DNA from: Microbacterium proteolyticum
Lineage (GTDB): Bacteria; Actinomycetota; Actinomycetes; Actinomycetales; Microbacteriaceae
Length of the DNA: 64,000 nucleotides
Direction of reading: 5' to 3'
Assembly: GCF_029639405.1 (NCBI RefSeq)
Contig: NZ_CP121274.1
Location: forward strand, 2,294,001 to 2,358,000
The translations under genes were made by a program, and so were the position numbers. The notes beneath the pieces were generated by a model, which was not told the DNA's origin, did not search any database, and saw only the letters and a list, made by a program, of their open reading frames with translations. Below, piece after piece: positions 31,531-41,101 of this stretch (the first letter of the stretch is position 1; the number at the start of each line of letters is the position of its first letter).

Positions 31531-33516
31531 TCAGAGCGCGGCGGCGATCAGACGCTCCAGGGTGCGCATGCCGTCGCGCGACAGGATCGACTCCAGGTGG
31601 CCCTGGACGCTCGAGAAGCGCTCGCCGCGCAGGGCGTAGACGTCGCCGGTGACCGGATCCGCCGCGACATCGACCGGAATGTCGCGGTCGCCCGCGGGCA
31701 GGTTGGACACCGCGTCGGTCGGCTCGGCGACGGCCGTGACCGACCCGAACGTGATCCCGCGCTCGGTCGTTCCGGGGGCGACCCGCGCCGTGAACGTGTT
31801 GTAGAACCCGATCGACGCGTCCTCGCCGAACACGTCGACGCTCTTTTGCAGACCCTGGTGCGGCTGCGCGAGGGGCGCGAGATCGATGCCCAGCTGGTCG
31901 GCGAGGATCTGGTGGCTCAAGCACACCGCGAGCAGGGGAGCGCGGCGGAAGAGCCGGCGGGAGACGACGTGGTGCATCGCGGAGATGCGGTCGCTCGCGT
32001 CATCCCGAGGGTCGCCCGGACCGGGCCCTGCGACGACGAGGTCGGCGGCATCCACCTCGGCCGGGGTCGCTTCGGACCAGTGCACGATCCGGGCGTCGAG
32101 CCCGAGGTGGCGCAGCTGGTGGGCGAGCATCGTGGTGAAGCGGTCCTCGGCATCCACCACCAGCGCCGTGCGCCCGGCGAAGGGACCCGAACCGTCGGGG
32201 TCCTGCGGGTTCATCCAGAACGGAGCGAGGCGGTCGTTGCGGGATGCCAGCAGCTCGGCGATCGCGGGATCCTCGGCGAGCGGGCGGCGCGGGGCGACCG
32301 GCGCGTCGGGATCGGCGTCGGGGTCGGCCGCGGGGGCCGCGTCGCGCGGGATCGCGCCGATCGCGCCCAGCACGCCGGCGGCCTTCCCGTGCGTCTCGCC
32401 GACCTCGCCGTACGGGTCGGAGTGGCGCACGAGCGTCGCGCCGACCGGGACGCGCAGGCGGCCGTCGACGAGGTAGGCGGTGCGGATGAGGATCGGGGCG
32501 TCGAGGTCGTGCGTGGGGCCCTCGGTCGCGCCGTTCGGGGTGAAGAGGGCGGCGACGCCGGAGTAGTAGCCGCGCGGGGTCGTCTCGTACCGGGCGATCA
32601 CCGTGCACGCGTTCTGCATCGGGGAACCGGTCACGGTCGGTGCGAACATCGTCTCGCGAAGGATGTCGCGCGGGTCGAGCGTGCTCCGCCCCCGCAGCAT
32701 GTACTCGGTGTGCGTCAGGCGCGACATCTCTTTCAGATGGGGTCCGGTGATTCGGCCGCCGTCGCTGCAGACGGCGCTCATCATCTTCAGCTCCTCGTCG
32801 ACGACCATGAAGAGCTCCTCGGTCTCCTTGGTCGAGCGCAGGAACTCCGCGAGCGTCTCGGCCGTCGCGCCGCCCTGCGGGTGGCGGAACGTGCCGGAGA
32901 TGGGGTTCATCGTCACGATGCCGTCGCGGGCGCTGACGTGCGCCTCGGGGCTGGCCCCCACGGCGACGTGGCCCGGCGTCACGACGGCGAACGTCCAGTA
33001 GGCGCCCTTCTCATGCTCGAGCAGCGCACGGAACCACGTCAGGGCGGCCTCGCGCGGATCGGCGTCGACCCCGGCGACGAAATCGCGACGGATGACGAAG
33101 TTCGCCCCCTCGCCGCGCCCGATCTCGTCGGCGATCACCCGGCGGACGATGTCGGCGTACGCCTCGTCGCCGATGTCGAACCCCGCCCCCTCCAGGGCGA
33201 CCGGGGTGGCGGGCAGGGATGCCAAAACCTCGGCGCGGGGGAGCGGCATCCGCTTGTCGATCACGAGGCAGCGCAGCGGTGCGCCGTCGTCGTGACACAC
33301 GAAGCCGCGCTCGCGCACTTGACGGAAGGGGACGAGTGCGAGCACCTCGCGCGGGAGGCCGTCGGCGTCGACGAGCGGGATGTCGGCCAGCAGCTCGACA
33401 TCGACGACGGTGCCGGTGAGCAGCTCGACGGTCGCGTCGTCGCGGGCGATGAGCGCGAACGGCGCACTGCCGGTGAGGAGGTCGTGGATCAAGGAGGAGG
33501 GGTCGGGCCCGGTCAT
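31531..33516 (-). CDS. fused anthranilate synthase (PhzE-type TrpE-TrpG fusion)
   Basis: 661-residue enzyme: a chorismate-binding domain (about 60-410) and a C-terminal glutamine amidotransferase (about 470-655) with nucleophile CLSHQ. RGEGANFVIRRDF, HTEYMLRGRSTLDPRDILRE and FAPTVTGSPMQNA match PhzE better than TrpE. PhzE makes 2-amino-2-deoxyisochorismate; TrpEG makes anthranilate. A Trp-codon leader peptide and attenuator upstream argue for tryptophan supply. No phzA-G gene is nearby. The amidotransferase usually has a cysteine in a GxCxGHQ site; here it reads AVCLSHQIL. Confidence 0.86.
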   Translation of the reverse strand: MTGPDPSSLIHDLLTGSAPFALIARDDATVELLTGTVVDVELLADIPLVDADGLPREVLALVPFRQVRERGFVCHDDGAPLRCLVIDKRMPLPRAEVLASLPATPVALEGAGFDIGDEAYADIVRRVIADEIGRGEGANFVIRRDFVAGVDADPREAALTWFRALLEHEKGAYWTFAVVTPGHVAVGASPEAHVSARDGIVTMNPISGTFRHPQGGATAETLAEFLRSTKETEELFMVVDEELKMMSAVCSDGGRITGPHLKEMSRLTHTEYMLRGRSTLDPRDILRETMFAPTVTGSPMQNACTVIARYETTPRGYYSGVAALFTPNGATEGPTHDLDAPILIRTAYLVDGRLRVPVGATLVRHSDPYGEVGETHGKAAGVLGAIGAIPRDAAPAADPDADPDAPVAPRRPLAEDPAIAELLASRNDRLAPFWMNPQDPDGSGPFAGRTALVVDAEDRFTTMLAHQLRHLGLDARIVHWSEATPAEVDAADLVVAGPGPGDPRDDASDRISAMHHVVSRRLFRRAPLLAVCLSHQILADQLGIDLAPLAQPHQGLQKSVDVFGEDASIGFYNTFTARVAPGTTERGITFGSVTAVAEPTDAVSNLPAGDRDIPVDVAADPVTGDVYALRGERFSSVQGHLESILSRDGMRTLERLIAAAL

Positions 33517-33570
33517 CGAAGTACTTCCGTCAGTGATCGAAGGTCCGGAGCGGCCGCCGGAAACACGAAA

Positions 33571-33597
33571 ACCGCCCCGATCCCGAGGGAGGGCGGT
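33571..33597 (-). terminator. attenuator terminator (segments 3:4) of the trp leader
   Basis: On the minus strand ACCGCCC and GGGCGGT form a 7-bp stem, with an inner UCCC/GGGA stem, followed by UUUUCGUGUUU. It lies between the leader peptide and the anthranilate synthase start. Confidence 0.88.
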
Positions 33598-33630
33598 CTG
33601 TCGCACGCGTGCTCACCGCCTAGACGGTGG
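33592..33630 (-). promoter_or_regulatory. trp attenuator, alternative pairings 1:2 and 2:3
   Basis: Reading the minus strand, segment 1 (CACCG, end of the leader ORF) pairs with segment 2 (CGGTG), while segment 2 (GGCGGT, 33615-33620) can pair with segment 3 (ACCGCC, 33592-33597) to block the terminator. The leader stop codon lies in the loop of 1:2. This is the classical arrangement: a ribosome stalled on the Trp codons covers segment 1 and allows 2:3. Confidence 0.82.
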
Positions 33631-33655
33631 GCCACCAGCCGGTATACGCGCGCAT
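33620..33655 (-). CDS. trpL: trp leader peptide MRAYTGWWPTV
   Basis: 11-residue open frame with ATG at 33655 and TAG at 33622-33620. Two adjacent Trp codons (33637-33632) occupy positions 7-8. A TAAATT -10 box ends 7 nt before the ATG, so the leader is probably translated from a leaderless transcript. It precedes the anthranilate synthase attenuator and is too short for ordinary gene finders. Confidence 0.85.
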   Translation of the reverse strand: MRAYTGWWPTV

Positions 33656-33720
33656 GGCGCCGAATTTATCACAGAGCGGCCCTCAGCCCCCGCCCGGGTG
33701 CGGCGGCGTAGGCTGTGGGC

Positions 33721-34872
33721 GTGCCTGCAGTGAACATCGGGATGCCCCGCGTGCCGGAGGTCCTCGCGCCTCGTCGCAAGACCCGTCAGATCAAGGTCGG
33801 CAAGGTCCTCGTCGGCGGTGACGCTCCCGTCAGCGTCCAGTCGATGACGACGACGCCCACCACGAACATCAACGCCACGCTGCAGCAGATCGCCGAGTTG
33901 ACGGCATCCGGCTGCGAGATCGTGCGCGTGGCGGTGCCGTCGCAGGACGACGCCGATGTGCTGCACATCATCGCGAAGAAGAGCCAGATCCCGGTCATCG
34001 CCGACATCCACTTCCAGCCGAAGTACGTGTTCCAGGCGATCGACGCCGGGTGCGGCGCGGTACGCGTGAACCCGGGGAACATCCGCAAGTTCGACGACCA
34101 GGTCGGCGCGATCGCCAAGGCCGCCAAGGACGCCGGCGTGTCGCTCCGCATCGGCGTGAACGCCGGGTCGCTCGACCGCCGCCTGCTCGAGAAGTACGGC
34201 AAGGCCACCCCCGAGGCGCTCGTGGAGAGCGCGGTGTGGGAGGCGTCGCTGTTCGAGGAGCACGACTTCCACGACTTCAAGATCTCGGTCAAGCACAACG
34301 ACCCCATCGTGATGGTGAAGGCGTACCGCCTGCTCGCCGAGCGGGGCGACTGGCCCCTGCACCTCGGTGTGACCGAGGCGGGGCCGGCGTTCCAGGGCAC
34401 CATCAAGAGCGCGACGGCGTTCGGCATCCTGCTCTCCGAGGGCATCGGCGACACCATCCGCGTCTCGCTGTCGGCGCCGCCGGCCGAAGAGGTCAAGGTG
34501 GGTCACCAGATCCTGCAGTCGCTGAACCTCCGCGAGCGCAAGCTCGAGATCGTCTCGTGCCCATCGTGCGGTCGCGCGCAGGTCGACGTGTACTCCCTCG
34601 CCGACAACGTCACCGAGGGCTTGAAGGACATGACCGTCCCGCTCCGCGTGGCCGTCATGGGCTGCGTGGTGAACGGTCCGGGCGAGGCGCGGGAGGCCGA
34701 CCTGGGCGTCGCGTCCGGAAACGGCAAGGGGCAGATCTTCGTCAAGGGCCAGGTCATCAAGACCGTGCCCGAGGCCGACATCGTCCAGACGCTCATCGAG
34801 GAAGCCAACCGCCTCGCCGACGAGATGGGCCCCGACGCCGCCCCCGGCACCGCACAGGTCATCACGGCCTGA
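33721..34872 (+). CDS. ispG: 4-hydroxy-3-methylbut-2-en-1-yl diphosphate synthase (flavodoxin)
   Basis: 383-residue [4Fe-4S] enzyme, sixth step of the MEP pathway. N-terminal TIM barrel begins [14 protein letters not shown]-terminal cluster domain has [17 protein letters not shown] and the glutamate ligand. TAGGCT (33709-33714) is 6 nt before GTG 33721, so the start is taken there, not at the in-frame GTG 33715. It shares a 65-bp divergent region with the trp leader. Confidence 0.95.
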   Translation: MPAVNIGMPRVPEVLAPRRKTRQIKVGKVLVGGDAPVSVQSMTTTPTTNINATLQQIAELTASGCEIVRVAVPSQDDADVLHIIAKKSQIPVIADIHFQPKYVFQAIDAGCGAVRVNPGNIRKFDDQVGAIAKAAKDAGVSLRIGVNAGSLDRRLLEKYGKATPEALVESAVWEASLFEEHDFHDFKISVKHNDPIVMVKAYRLLAERGDWPLHLGVTEAGPAFQGTIKSATAFGILLSEGIGDTIRVSLSAPPAEEVKVGHQILQSLNLRERKLEIVSCPSCGRAQVDVYSLADNVTEGLKDMTVPLRVAVMGCVVNGPGEAREADLGVASGNGKGQIFVKGQVIKTVPEADIVQTLIEEANRLADEMGPDAAPGTAQVITA

Positions 34873-34904
34873 CGAGTCCACCCGTGCGGCCGTGGCCCGC
34901 ACGC

Positions 34905-34928
34905 GGGTTCTGCGGAACCCGGTAGCGT
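34905..34928 (+). promoter_or_regulatory. palindrome and -10 box before the BenE gene
   Basis: GGGTTC-TGCG-GAACCC (34905-34920) is a perfect 6-bp inverted repeat, immediately followed by TAGCGT (34923-34928). The palindrome would lie in the promoter spacer, where a repressor could bind; it could instead be a small hairpin ending ispG transcription. Confidence 0.4.
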
Positions 34929-34938
34929 CGGAGGCCGT

Positions 34939-36132
34939 ATGACCGCCTCTCCCGCTTCCGACGCGCCCGCGTCCCGCCCGCTCATCGCGGGTGTCGTGAC
35001 GGCCCTCGTCGGGTTCACCAGCACGTTCGCGGTCGTCCTGACGGGCCTCCGCGCCGTCGGCGCGACGGCCGACCAGGCCGCCAGCGGTCTCCTGGCCCTG
35101 TGCGTCATGGTGGGTCTCGGATGCCTCTTCGTCGGTGCGCGGTACCGGATGCCGATCACCATCGCGTGGTCGACCCCCGGGGTCGCCCTGCTCGCGGCCA
35201 CCGGTGCGGTGGACGGCGGGTGGCCGGCCGTCGTCGGTGGATTCCTCGTCTCGGCGGCCCTGATCCTGCTCGCCGGCTTCTTCCCGCCGCTCGGCGCCCT
35301 CATCGCCCGCATCCCGCCGTCGATCGCGCAGGCGATGCTCGCGGGCGTGCTGCTGCCGCTGTGCGTGGCCCCCTTCACCGGGCTGCTCTCGGATCCGTGG
35401 GGCGTGGCTCCCGTGCTCGTGGTCTGGCTCGTCGCCGCGCGGCTGCTGCCGCGCTGGGCCGTGCCGCTGGCGTTCGTGGCCGCCACCGTCGTGATCGTGG
35501 TGGGCATCGTGCAATCGGGCGCGCGGGTGGATGCCACGACCCTCGTGCCCCGTGTCGAGTTCGTGGCGCCCACCCTGACGCTCGGCTCCGTGGTCGGGAT
35601 CGGTCTGCCCCTGTTCGTGGTGACCATGGCGTCGCAGAACGTCCCCGGCGTCGCCGTGATGCGGAGCCTCGGGTACACGGTGCCGTGGCGTCCGGCCATG
35701 ATCGTCACGGGCCTCGGGTCGGCACTCGGAGCGACCGCCGGGGCGCACGCGATCAACCTCGGCGCGATCAGCGCCGCGATCGCGGCCGGCCCCGACTCGC
35801 ACCCCGACCCGCGGCGCCGCTGGCTCGCGAGCATCTCCGCGGGCGGGTCCTACCTCGTGCTCGCCGGTCTCTCATCGGCTTTCGCCGCGCTCGTGCTGCT
35901 CGCCCCCGCGGGCGTGATCCCCGCGGTCGCGGGGGTCGCGCTCTTCGCCGCGTTCGGCTCGGCCATCCAGCAGGCGATCGACGACCCGGGCGAGCGGATG
36001 CCGGCCGTGGTGACGTTCCTCGTCGCGGCCTCGGGCGTCGCGGTGGCCGGGGTCAGCGCGGCGTTCTGGGCGTTGCTGGCCGGGCTGCTGGTGCGCACGG
36101 TGCTGCACGCGGGGCGGCGACGGGCGGCCTGA
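34939..36132 (+). CDS. BenE-type benzoate/H+ symporter family protein
   Basis: 397-residue transporter with about 12 hydrophobic helices. It matches the BenE family: WSTPGVALLAATGAV, GFFPPLGALIARIPPSIAQAMLAG cut by family positions, and MASQNVPGVAVMRSLGY. No benzoate-degrading genes are nearby, so the real substrate may be another aromatic acid or a purine-like compound. A GGAGG ribosome site lies just before ATG 34939. Confidence 0.83.
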   Translation: MTASPASDAPASRPLIAGVVTALVGFTSTFAVVLTGLRAVGATADQAASGLLALCVMVGLGCLFVGARYRMPITIAWSTPGVALLAATGAVDGGWPAVVGGFLVSAALILLAGFFPPLGALIARIPPSIAQAMLAGVLLPLCVAPFTGLLSDPWGVAPVLVVWLVAARLLPRWAVPLAFVAATVVIVVGIVQSGARVDATTLVPRVEFVAPTLTLGSVVGIGLPLFVVTMASQNVPGVAVMRSLGYTVPWRPAMIVTGLGSALGATAGAHAINLGAISAAIAAGPDSHPDPRRRWLASISAGGSYLVLAGLSSAFAALVLLAPAGVIPAVAGVALFAAFGSAIQQAIDDPGERMPAVVTFLVAASGVAVAGVSAAFWALLAGLLVRTVLHAGRRRAA

Positions 36133-36139
36133 GCCGCGC

Positions 36140-36778
36140 TCAGTGGAGCGTGCCGCCCGGAAGCGCGGCGTCCACCGGAGAGTCGACCGCCGCCCGGAGG
36201 GCCGCCTCGAGCCCCCACACGATGTCGCCGAGCGGCAGTGAGCTCGCGCCGTCGGGGGCGTTCTCGCTCGCGTACGGCACGTGGAGGAACCCGGCGCGGA
36301 TTCCCGGGGCCGCGGCGGTCTCGTGCAGCGCCGTGAACATCACGTGGTTGCACACGAACGTGCCGGCGGAGTGGGAGAGGGATGCCGGAACACCCGCCGC
36401 GGCGATCGCGGCGGTCATCGCCTTGACGGGGAGCGTGGCGAAGTACGCGGCGGGCGCACCCGCCACGCTCGGTCGGTCGAGCGGCTGGTCTCCGACGTTG
36501 TCGGGGATCCGTGCGTCCGCGAGGTTGATGGCGACCCGCTCGGGCGTGAGGCCCGTTCGGCCGCCCGCGAGGCCGACGGCCACCACGACGTCGGGGGAGT
36601 GCTCGCGGGTCAGCGCGCCGAGACGCGCCGAAGCCCCGGCGAACTCGACCGGCAGCACCTCCGAGACGAGCGTCTCGGGACCGGCCCACCGTTCGGCGAT
36701 CAGGCGCACGGCATCGCCCGACGGGTTGGTCGCGTCACCGGCGAAGGGCTCGAAGCCCGTGAGGAGGATGGTCGTCAC
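36140..36778 (-). CDS. pcp: pyroglutamyl-peptidase I
   Basis: 212-residue cysteine peptidase that removes N-terminal pyroglutamate. N-terminal LLTGFEPFAGDATNPSG is the family signature. The catalytic glutamate lies near PERVAINL, the cysteine in GTFVCNHVMF and the histidine in AGFLHVPY. TACCGT ends 6 nt before GTG 36778, which trims a longer open frame. Confidence 0.92.
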   Translation of the reverse strand: MTTILLTGFEPFAGDATNPSGDAVRLIAERWAGPETLVSEVLPVEFAGASARLGALTREHSPDVVVAVGLAGGRTGLTPERVAINLADARIPDNVGDQPLDRPSVAGAPAAYFATLPVKAMTAAIAAAGVPASLSHSAGTFVCNHVMFTALHETAAAPGIRAGFLHVPYASENAPDGASSLPLGDIVWGLEAALRAAVDSPVDAALPGGTLH

Positions 36779-36782
36779 CCCC

Positions 36783-37610
36783 TCACGGTACGTTCCTCCA
36801 GACCAGGTCGTACTCGGCGCGGATGCGATCGCGCGCGTCGGCGTACTCGGGCACCGCGTCGAAGAACGCGAACTTCCGCGTGATGACCGAGTCGGTGGCA
36901 TCCGCGTCGGGTTCGACCACGTACGCCGTGAACGTCTCGGCGAAGTCCTCGGACACGTTCGTCGCTGCGTAGTCGCTGACGAAGTCGTCCTCGTGGGCCT
37001 GGTAGAACTCCCACGCCACGTCCGCGTCGACGTTGTCGCGCGCGGGGGCGTCCGCGTATCCGGCCCAGAATCGGTCGGCGAAGCGCTGGAGGTCCGAGCC
37101 GGGGAGCAGGCATCCGGCGCCGGCCCATTCGGTCGCGCACTCGACGGCTGAGGGGTCGGTGTCGTCCGCCCCCAGGCTCAGCATGTGCGCGTACTCGTGG
37201 ATGAGCGTCGTCATCAGCAGATCGCGATCGTCGGCGTAGGCGAGGTTCGCGGCGAACACCCATTTGGTGGGGTCGTCGGCACTCGCGACGTAGGCGAGCA
37301 TGTCGCTGTCGGGGTCGTCTCCGGTCTCGTACCCGGTGATCATGGATGCCGCGAACTCGGGGGTCGTCACCCGCAGGAGCTCGCTCCAGACCCGGCTCGA
37401 CCGCCCGTCGGGCGTGGGGGTGAGGGTGGCATCGCTCGTGACCGTGAAGACGTCGGTCGTGGTGAACTCGGGGGACGCCTCGATGCTCTCCCGCCCGGCC
37501 CCCGCGAGGGCGTTTCCGGCCCCCACCCCGGCGCCGATGGCGACCCACGTCAACACGCCCAGGAGGACGGCGGTCGACGCGCTCAACAGCGCGATCCAGC
37601 GGGGACGCAT
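36783..37610 (-). CDS. secreted or membrane-anchored HEXXH metalloprotein
   Basis: 275 residues. An N-terminal hydrophobic helix (about 6-32) looks like a signal anchor. HEYAH (H138-H142) supplies two zinc ligands and the catalytic glutamate; EDFAETF about 85 residues later could supply the third ligand, as in gluzincins. Four acidic stretches and two cysteines (CATEWAGAGC) could form a disulfide. No named family recognised. TAGGGT lies 6 nt before ATG 37610. Divergent from the sigma cassette. Confidence 0.7.
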   Translation of the reverse strand: MRPRWIALLSASTAVLLGVLTWVAIGAGVGAGNALAGAGRESIEASPEFTTTDVFTVTSDATLTPTPDGRSSRVWSELLRVTTPEFAASMITGYETGDDPDSDMLAYVASADDPTKWVFAANLAYADDRDLLMTTLIHEYAHMLSLGADDTDPSAVECATEWAGAGCLLPGSDLQRFADRFWAGYADAPARDNVDADVAWEFYQAHEDDFVSDYAATNVSEDFAETFTAYVVEPDADATDSVITRKFAFFDAVPEYADARDRIRAEYDLVWRNVP

Positions 37611-37717
37611 GTGCTCACCCTAGGTCGCGGGGATCGCGTCCGCCGCGCGTTGTCGTTTCGTTATCGAATCGGCTCGGCGTGCGGGAACCTATCCGGGAGT
37701 CGCGGACACTACAGGGT

Positions 37718-38245
37718 GTGGAAGATGACGACGCCGGGCTGTGGGCTCGGGTGCGCCAGGGGGATGAGCTCGCGCTCGCCGCGCTGTTCGATCGGTACGA
37801 GGGGCGGGTTTTCCGGCATGCGTCGCGGCTGTTGACGCACCGGGAGGATGCGAAGGATGCCGTGACGGTCGCGTTCTTCGAGCTGTGGCGCAAGCGTGCG
37901 TCGGTGCGGCTGGTGGAGGGGTCGCCGTTGCCGTGGTTGTTGAACACCGTGGCGCATTGCGCGCGGAATCTGGAGCGGTCGGGGCGGCGGTACCGGGCGT
38001 TGCTGGACCGGGCGCCTGTGGCTGAGCCGGTGTCGCACGATCAGGACGACAGCGGGGTGATGGTGGCGTTGCGGCGTCTGCCGGAGCGGGAGCAGTCGGT
38101 GGTGGTGCTGTCGGTGCTGGAGGGGTACTCCGAGCGGGAGGTCGCCCAGGCCCTGGGTGTTCCGGCGGGAACGGTGAAGTCGCGGCTGGCTCGCGCGAAG
38201 GCGAAACTCCGCGACGATCTGGCGCGCGAAGGGGTGCAGGCATGA
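37718..38245 (+). CDS. ECF-type RNA polymerase sigma factor, copy 1
   Basis: 175-residue sigma70-like protein with only regions 2 and 4. Region 2: LFDRYEGRVFRHASRLL, then AFFELWRKRASVR; region 4 helix-turn-helix: EGYSEREVAQALGVPAGTV. The first 428 bp of coding sequence (37727-38154) are identical to copy 2. GTG 37718 is chosen; in-frame GTG/ATG starts upstream to 37679 cannot be excluded. A GGAAC element (37684-37688) resembles ECF -35 boxes and could mean self-activation, but no clear -10 follows. Confidence 0.88.
   Translation: MEDDDAGLWARVRQGDELALAALFDRYEGRVFRHASRLLTHREDAKDAVTVAFFELWRKRASVRLVEGSPLPWLLNTVAHCARNLERSGRRYRALLDRAPVAEPVSHDQDDSGVMVALRRLPEREQSVVVLSVLEGYSEREVAQALGVPAGTVKSRLARAKAKLRDDLAREGVQA
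37727..38154 (+). repeat. 428-bp perfect direct repeat, copy 1
   Basis: Identical over all 428 bases to 39447-39874, at an offset of 1720 bp. It covers the sigma gene from just after the start codon into the region 4 helix-turn-helix. Identity ends abruptly; the last 90 bp of the two genes agree at only about three quarters of positions. Confidence 0.97.
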
Positions 38246-39444
38246 ACGACGAACTGACGCCCGACGAGCGCGCGGCCATGCGTGCGCGGATCGTGGGCGG
38301 GGCGCGGGATATCGCCCCCGTCGGCGCTCACCGGAATGCGTGGATCGCCGGATCGGTCGCGGCGGTGCTGGTGGCGGCGATCGCCGGTGGTGTGGTGGCG
38401 GCGTCGACGTTGTCGGCACCGCAGATCGCGAACACCCCGAGCCCGAGCGCCACGGCGACTGTCGCACCGGTCGACCCGACCCCGACACCGACCCCGACCC
38501 CGACGCTTCAGCGCACAGTGACCTCGCCCACGTCGAGGTTCTCCTTCGATTGTGGGGACGTCGCGCCGCGGGTGGCCGAGATCTTCGGGGGTACCGTGCC
38601 CGAGGTGGCATCCACCATTCCTCGGCGCCGCGGGAACTTGTGGCAGCCGGGTCCGATGGAGTACTCGTTCGCGCAGGCGGGGGCGCTCTACTGCGAGTTC
38701 GGCGACCTTCTCGGAACCTCGGCGACCATTGCGCTGGTGCCCGAGGCAGAGGGGGCGATCGAGGATCAGGCGCGCGTGATCGGCTGTGACGGCGCTCAGG
38801 CGTGCGAACTCGTGGACGGTACGTACGTTCTCGTCGAGGTGACGCTCAGCGAGTCGGACCAGAACGCCTCCAACGTCACGTCGATCGTTGATGATGTGCG
38901 AGCTGCTCTTGGCGCGGAGGTGCTCGCCGCTCCTCCATCGGCATCCCTGTGGGAGCCGCCCACCGGCACCACGCCGCTCACCGGGGATTGCGCGACGATC
39001 CTGCCTGCGCAACGTCTCACCGAGATCCTGGGTTTGGCCGATGTCCGGGTGGCCTCCGAGCTGGAAGGCGGCTGGAGCCTCCAGTCGTGGATGCTCTACG
39101 GGTACTGGGACGCCCCGTTCTGTGAGTTCAGAGGTCTTGACGCAGATCAATCGGAGCGCGGCTTCGCCGGCCAACTCATGTGGCTCCCGGGCGGGGAATG
39201 GGCGTACGACGTGGCGATCACGGGCGCCGTCGTGGACGCCCCCGGCGGTCGGTCCACGGATCGCGTCCGGCTATCGGGTGAGAGTCTGAGCGAGTTCCAG
39301 GACTTGGGCGAGACCTTCTTCGTCGACGTCCTCGTCGACGGCAACTGGGTGCGCTACCAACTGCTCGACACCGTGGAAGAGGCGGCGCGTCCGGCCATCG
39401 CCGCCCGGATCGCCGAAACGATCTTCGAGCAGGTCTACAGGTGA
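38242..39444 (+). CDS. single-pass membrane partner of sigma factor, copy 1
   Basis: 400 residues. A 33-residue cytoplasmic N terminus (MNDELTPDERAAMRARIVGG), a transmembrane helix at about 34-57, a Pro/Thr-rich linker with PTPTPTPTP, then an extracytoplasmic part containing two cysteine-bearing domains that vaguely resemble DUF3558. Overlap with the sigma gene (ATGA) implies a sigma/anti-sigma pair, but the zinc-binding HxxxCxxC anti-sigma motif is missing. The function is inferred from position. Confidence 0.72.
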   Translation: MNDELTPDERAAMRARIVGGARDIAPVGAHRNAWIAGSVAAVLVAAIAGGVVAASTLSAPQIANTPSPSATATVAPVDPTPTPTPTPTLQRTVTSPTSRFSFDCGDVAPRVAEIFGGTVPEVASTIPRRRGNLWQPGPMEYSFAQAGALYCEFGDLLGTSATIALVPEAEGAIEDQARVIGCDGAQACELVDGTYVLVEVTLSESDQNASNVTSIVDDVRAALGAEVLAAPPSASLWEPPTGTTPLTGDCATILPAQRLTEILGLADVRVASELEGGWSLQSWMLYGYWDAPFCEFRGLDADQSERGFAGQLMWLPGGEWAYDVAITGAVVDAPGGRSTDRVRLSGESLSEFQDLGETFFVDVLVDGNWVRYQLLDTVEEAARPAIAARIAETIFEQVYR

Positions 39445-39961
39445 GCGACGACGCCGGGCTGTGGGCTCGGGTGCGCCAGGGGGATGAGCTCGCGCTCGCC
39501 GCGCTGTTCGATCGGTACGAGGGGCGGGTTTTCCGGCATGCGTCGCGGCTGTTGACGCACCGGGAGGATGCGAAGGATGCCGTGACGGTCGCGTTCTTCG
39601 AGCTGTGGCGCAAGCGTGCGTCGGTGCGGCTGGTGGAGGGGTCGCCGTTGCCGTGGTTGTTGAACACCGTGGCGCATTGCGCGCGGAATCTGGAGCGGTC
39701 GGGGCGGCGGTACCGGGCGTTGCTGGACCGGGCGCCTGTGGCTGAGCCGGTGTCGCACGATCAGGACGACAGCGGGGTGATGGTGGCGTTGCGGCGTCTG
39801 CCGGAGCGGGAGCAGTCGGTGGTGGTGCTGTCGGTGCTGGAGGGGTACTCCGAGCGGGAGGTCGCCCAGGCCCTCGGCATCCCCGCGGGAACGGTCAAAT
39901 CTCGTCTCTCGCGGGCGAAGGCGAAGTTGCGCGATGAGCTCGCGTGGGAAGGGGCACTGTC

Positions 39962-39965
<4 letters not shown>
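39441..39965 (+). CDS. ECF-type RNA polymerase sigma factor, copy 2
   Basis: 174 residues, nearly identical to copy 1 apart from the N-terminal few residues and the final 30. The recognition helix region reads GIPAGTVKSRLSRAK against GVPAGTVKSRLARAK, so promoter choice should be the same. GTG 39441 overlaps the stop of the copy 1 partner by GTGA. There is no intergenic space, so both cassettes are probably one transcript. Confidence 0.9.
39447..39874 (+). repeat. 428-bp perfect direct repeat, copy 2
   Basis: Second copy of the identical block (see 37727-38154). Synonymous sites also match, which points to recent duplication or gene conversion. Confidence 0.97.
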
Positions 39966-41068
<1,103 letters not shown>

Positions 41069-41101
41069 GCCCCGGCATCCACCGCTCTAGACTCGATGAT
41101 C

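Noticed and set aside
31531..33516. Phenazine biosynthesis locus
   Set aside because: Only a PhzE-like gene is present; phzA, B, D, F and G are absent and a Trp attenuator controls it.
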